Positions 4,651 to 5,792 of a stretch of DNA of 5,792 nucleotides are shown here, one piece after another. This stretch comes from Gemmatimonadota bacterium. Its GTDB lineage: Bacteria > Gemmatimonadota > Gemmatimonadetes > Gemmatimonadales > GWC2-71-9. The DNA lies in contig QHUD01000086.1 of NCBI GenBank assembly GCA_003221085.1, positions 1 to 5,792 on the forward strand, written 5' to 3'. Both the position numbers and the translations under genes were made by a program. The stretch's first letter is position 1. The number at the start of each line of letters is the position of its first letter. Below the pieces are notes generated by a model that saw only the letters and a list, made by a program, of their open reading frames with translations, made no database searches and was not told the DNA's origin.

Positions 4651-5792
4651 GCTTCCTCCCCCGAACCCGCCAGTCCTCGGCGGCGCCACAGGTAGTAGAT
4701 GACTGGGATTACGATCAGCGTCAGGATTGTGGACGTCACCATCCCACCGACCATCGGCGCGGCGATCCGCTTCATGACACTGGCCCCCGCACCGGAACTC
4801 CACAGGGCCGGTACAAGCCCGAGCATGATCGCGAGCACCGTCATGAGCTTCGGCCGCACGCGGTTGACCGCGCCGTGCTCGATGGCGCCCATCAGCTCCG
4901 CGAGCGTGGGATGCCGCCCGCCCTGCGTGACCGCCTCCCACGCGTGATCGAGGTAGATGAGCATCACGACGCCGGTCTCGGCCGCGACGCCCGCTAGTGC
5001 GATGAATCCCACCGCCACCGCGATCGACAAGTTGTAGTCGAGCAGCCACATGATCCACACCCCGCCGACCAGGGCGAAGGGCAGCGACAGCATCACGATC
5101 GCCGTCTCGGCTACGGTACCGAAGGTGAGGTACAGGAGCAGCGCGATGATCCCGAGCGTGAGCGGGACGACGACTTGGAGCCGCGCCTTCACCCGCTCGA
5201 TCGCCTCGTACTGACCGCTCCAGCGGAGCCAATAACCGGTGGGCAATTTCACCTCGCGCGCCACGACGCCCTGAGCGTCGCGCACATAGCTCCCGACGTC
5301 ACGCCCCCGCACGTCGATCGACACCTGATCGTACAGGTATCCGCCCTCGCTGCGGATCATCGGGGGGCCAGGGCTGAACTGAATCTCTGCCACCTGCCCG
5401 AGCGGCACCTGCGGGCCGTCACCGCTGCCGACCAAGAGCCGGCTGATCGTGGCGGGGTCATCCCGGAAGTCCCGGGCATAGCGCACCTGCACGGGATAGC
5501 GCTCCCGGCCCTCCACCGTAGTCGTGATCTCCTCCCCGCCGAGCGCCAGGCTGATCACCTCCTGCGCGTCGCCGGTGGTGAGTCCATAACGGGCAAGGGC
5601 ATCCGCATCCGGACGGATGTCCAGGTAGCGCCCGCCAAACGACCGCTCGGCGTAAACGCTCGCCGTGCCCGGGAGCGGCGCGAGCGCGCGCTCGATATCC
5701 TGACCGATGCGCTGGATGGCCTCGAGGTCTGGGCCGAAGATCTTGACCGCGAGGGTCGTCCGCACGCCGGTCGAGAGCATATCGGTGCGGTT
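4647..5792 (-). CDS. cusA: CusA/SilA-type HME-RND efflux pump, C-terminal part (truncated by window edge)
   Basis: The frame is open to the window end (first visible residues N-R-T-D-M-L-S-T-G) and stops at TGA 4649-4647, showing 381 residues of a protein that normally has about 1,040. It covers part of the second periplasmic porter domain (KIFGPDLEAI, GPPMIRSEGG, DVRGRDVGSYV) and the last five TM helices. Counting from the Met at 5780, these are about 201-221, 224-248, 251-277, 302-320 and 329-355. The motif GVAAETGVVMLIYLDHA (264-280) matches the AAExGVVMLxYL signature of Cu(I)/Ag(I) exporters rather than CzcA-type divalent pumps. RND pumps form inner-membrane trimers that, with a CusB-like adaptor and an outer-membrane channel, push metal out of the periplasm using protons. 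Two of the three Met ligands known in E. coli CusA lie outside the window; the Met of the IDM-like motif (T-D-M here) may be the third. The next gene overlaps by ATGA. Confidence 0.93.
   Translation of the reverse strand, partial: NRTDMLSTGVRTTLAVKIFGPDLEAIQRIGQDIERALAPLPGTASVYAERSFGGRYLDIRPDADALARYGLTTGDAQEVISLALGGEEITTTVEGRERYPVQVRYARDFRDDPATISRLLVGSGDGPQVPLGQVAEIQFSPGPPMIRSEGGYLYDQVSIDVRGRDVGSYVRDAQGVVAREVKLPTGYWLRWSGQYEAIERVKARLQVVVPLTLGIIALLLYLTFGTVAETAIVMLSLPFALVGGVWIMWLLDYNLSIAVAVGFIALAGVAAETGVVMLIYLDHAWEAVTQGGRHPTLAELMGAIEHGAVNRVRPKLMTVLAIMLGLVPALWSSGAGASVMKRIAAPMVGGMVTSTILTLIVIPVIYYLWRRRGLAGSGEEA
4655..4659 (-). promoter_or_regulatory. Shine-Dalgarno inside the cusA 3' end
   Basis: On the minus strand GGAGG lies 4 nt before the ATG at 4650-4648, within the last codons of the RND gene. 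It fixes the start of the Met-rich lipoprotein rather than an upstream extension in the same frame. Confidence 0.75.

Noticed and set aside
4186..5232. 348-residue fusion of the Met-rich protein with an N-terminal extension
   Set aside because: The extension is an Arg/Ala-rich shadow of the CusA gene. The true start at 4650 has a Shine-Dalgarno, a signal peptide and an ATGA overlap.
1..5792. CRISPR arrays, tRNA/rRNA genes, insertion sequences, attachment sites
   Set aside because: No regularly spaced repeats, no tRNA-like cloverleaf, no transposase-like frame and no terminal inverted repeats were seen by eye.

Overview
This GC-rich window looks like chromosomal DNA from a diderm bacterium. 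Evidence for two membranes is an HME-type RND pump and two predicted lipoproteins. The mix of families (short CDF-like transporter, TGSG-repeat lipoprotein, CusA next to a Met-rich lipoprotein) reminds me of environmental Gemmatimonadota. That placement is an impression from the protein sequences, not a search result.

Layout. The left half is a rightward cluster: the 3' end of an ArsM-like SAM-dependent methyltransferase (1-242), a rhodanese/metallo-beta-lactamase fusion resembling persulfide dioxygenases (256-1362), and a 12-TM MFS transporter (1313-2626). They are packed with a 13-nt gap and then an overlap, so they are probably one operon. A perfect 10-bp hairpin (2627-2652) closes it and separates it from a convergent leftward gene for a small lipoprotein of unknown function (2678-3256). 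After about 320 bp without a secure gene comes a leftward metal-efflux operon, read from the right edge: the C-terminal part of a CusA-type Cu(I)/Ag(I) RND pump (4647-5792, truncated), a Met-rich lipoprotein (4186-4650) and a CDF-like cation transporter (3574-4189). These three are joined by ATGA and GTGA stop/start overlaps.

Main point of interest. The methyltransferase frame is interrupted by a TGA at 63-65, exactly where ArsM proteins carry a conserved, arsenic-binding cysteine (WxxC-hGGA context). Protein-like sequence typical of the family continues for 58 codons after it. A 7-bp perfect hairpin (76-92) with G in its apical loop begins 10 nt after the TGA and fits the known layout of a bacterial SECIS element. 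The best reading is a selenocysteine-containing ArsM-like methyltransferase, co-transcribed with a sulfur/persulfide enzyme and an exporter: a possible Se/As/S or organometal handling cassette. The main alternative is a Cys-to-stop point mutation or sequence error. That must be taken seriously, because the CDF-like gene in the same window carries a clear one-base frameshift.
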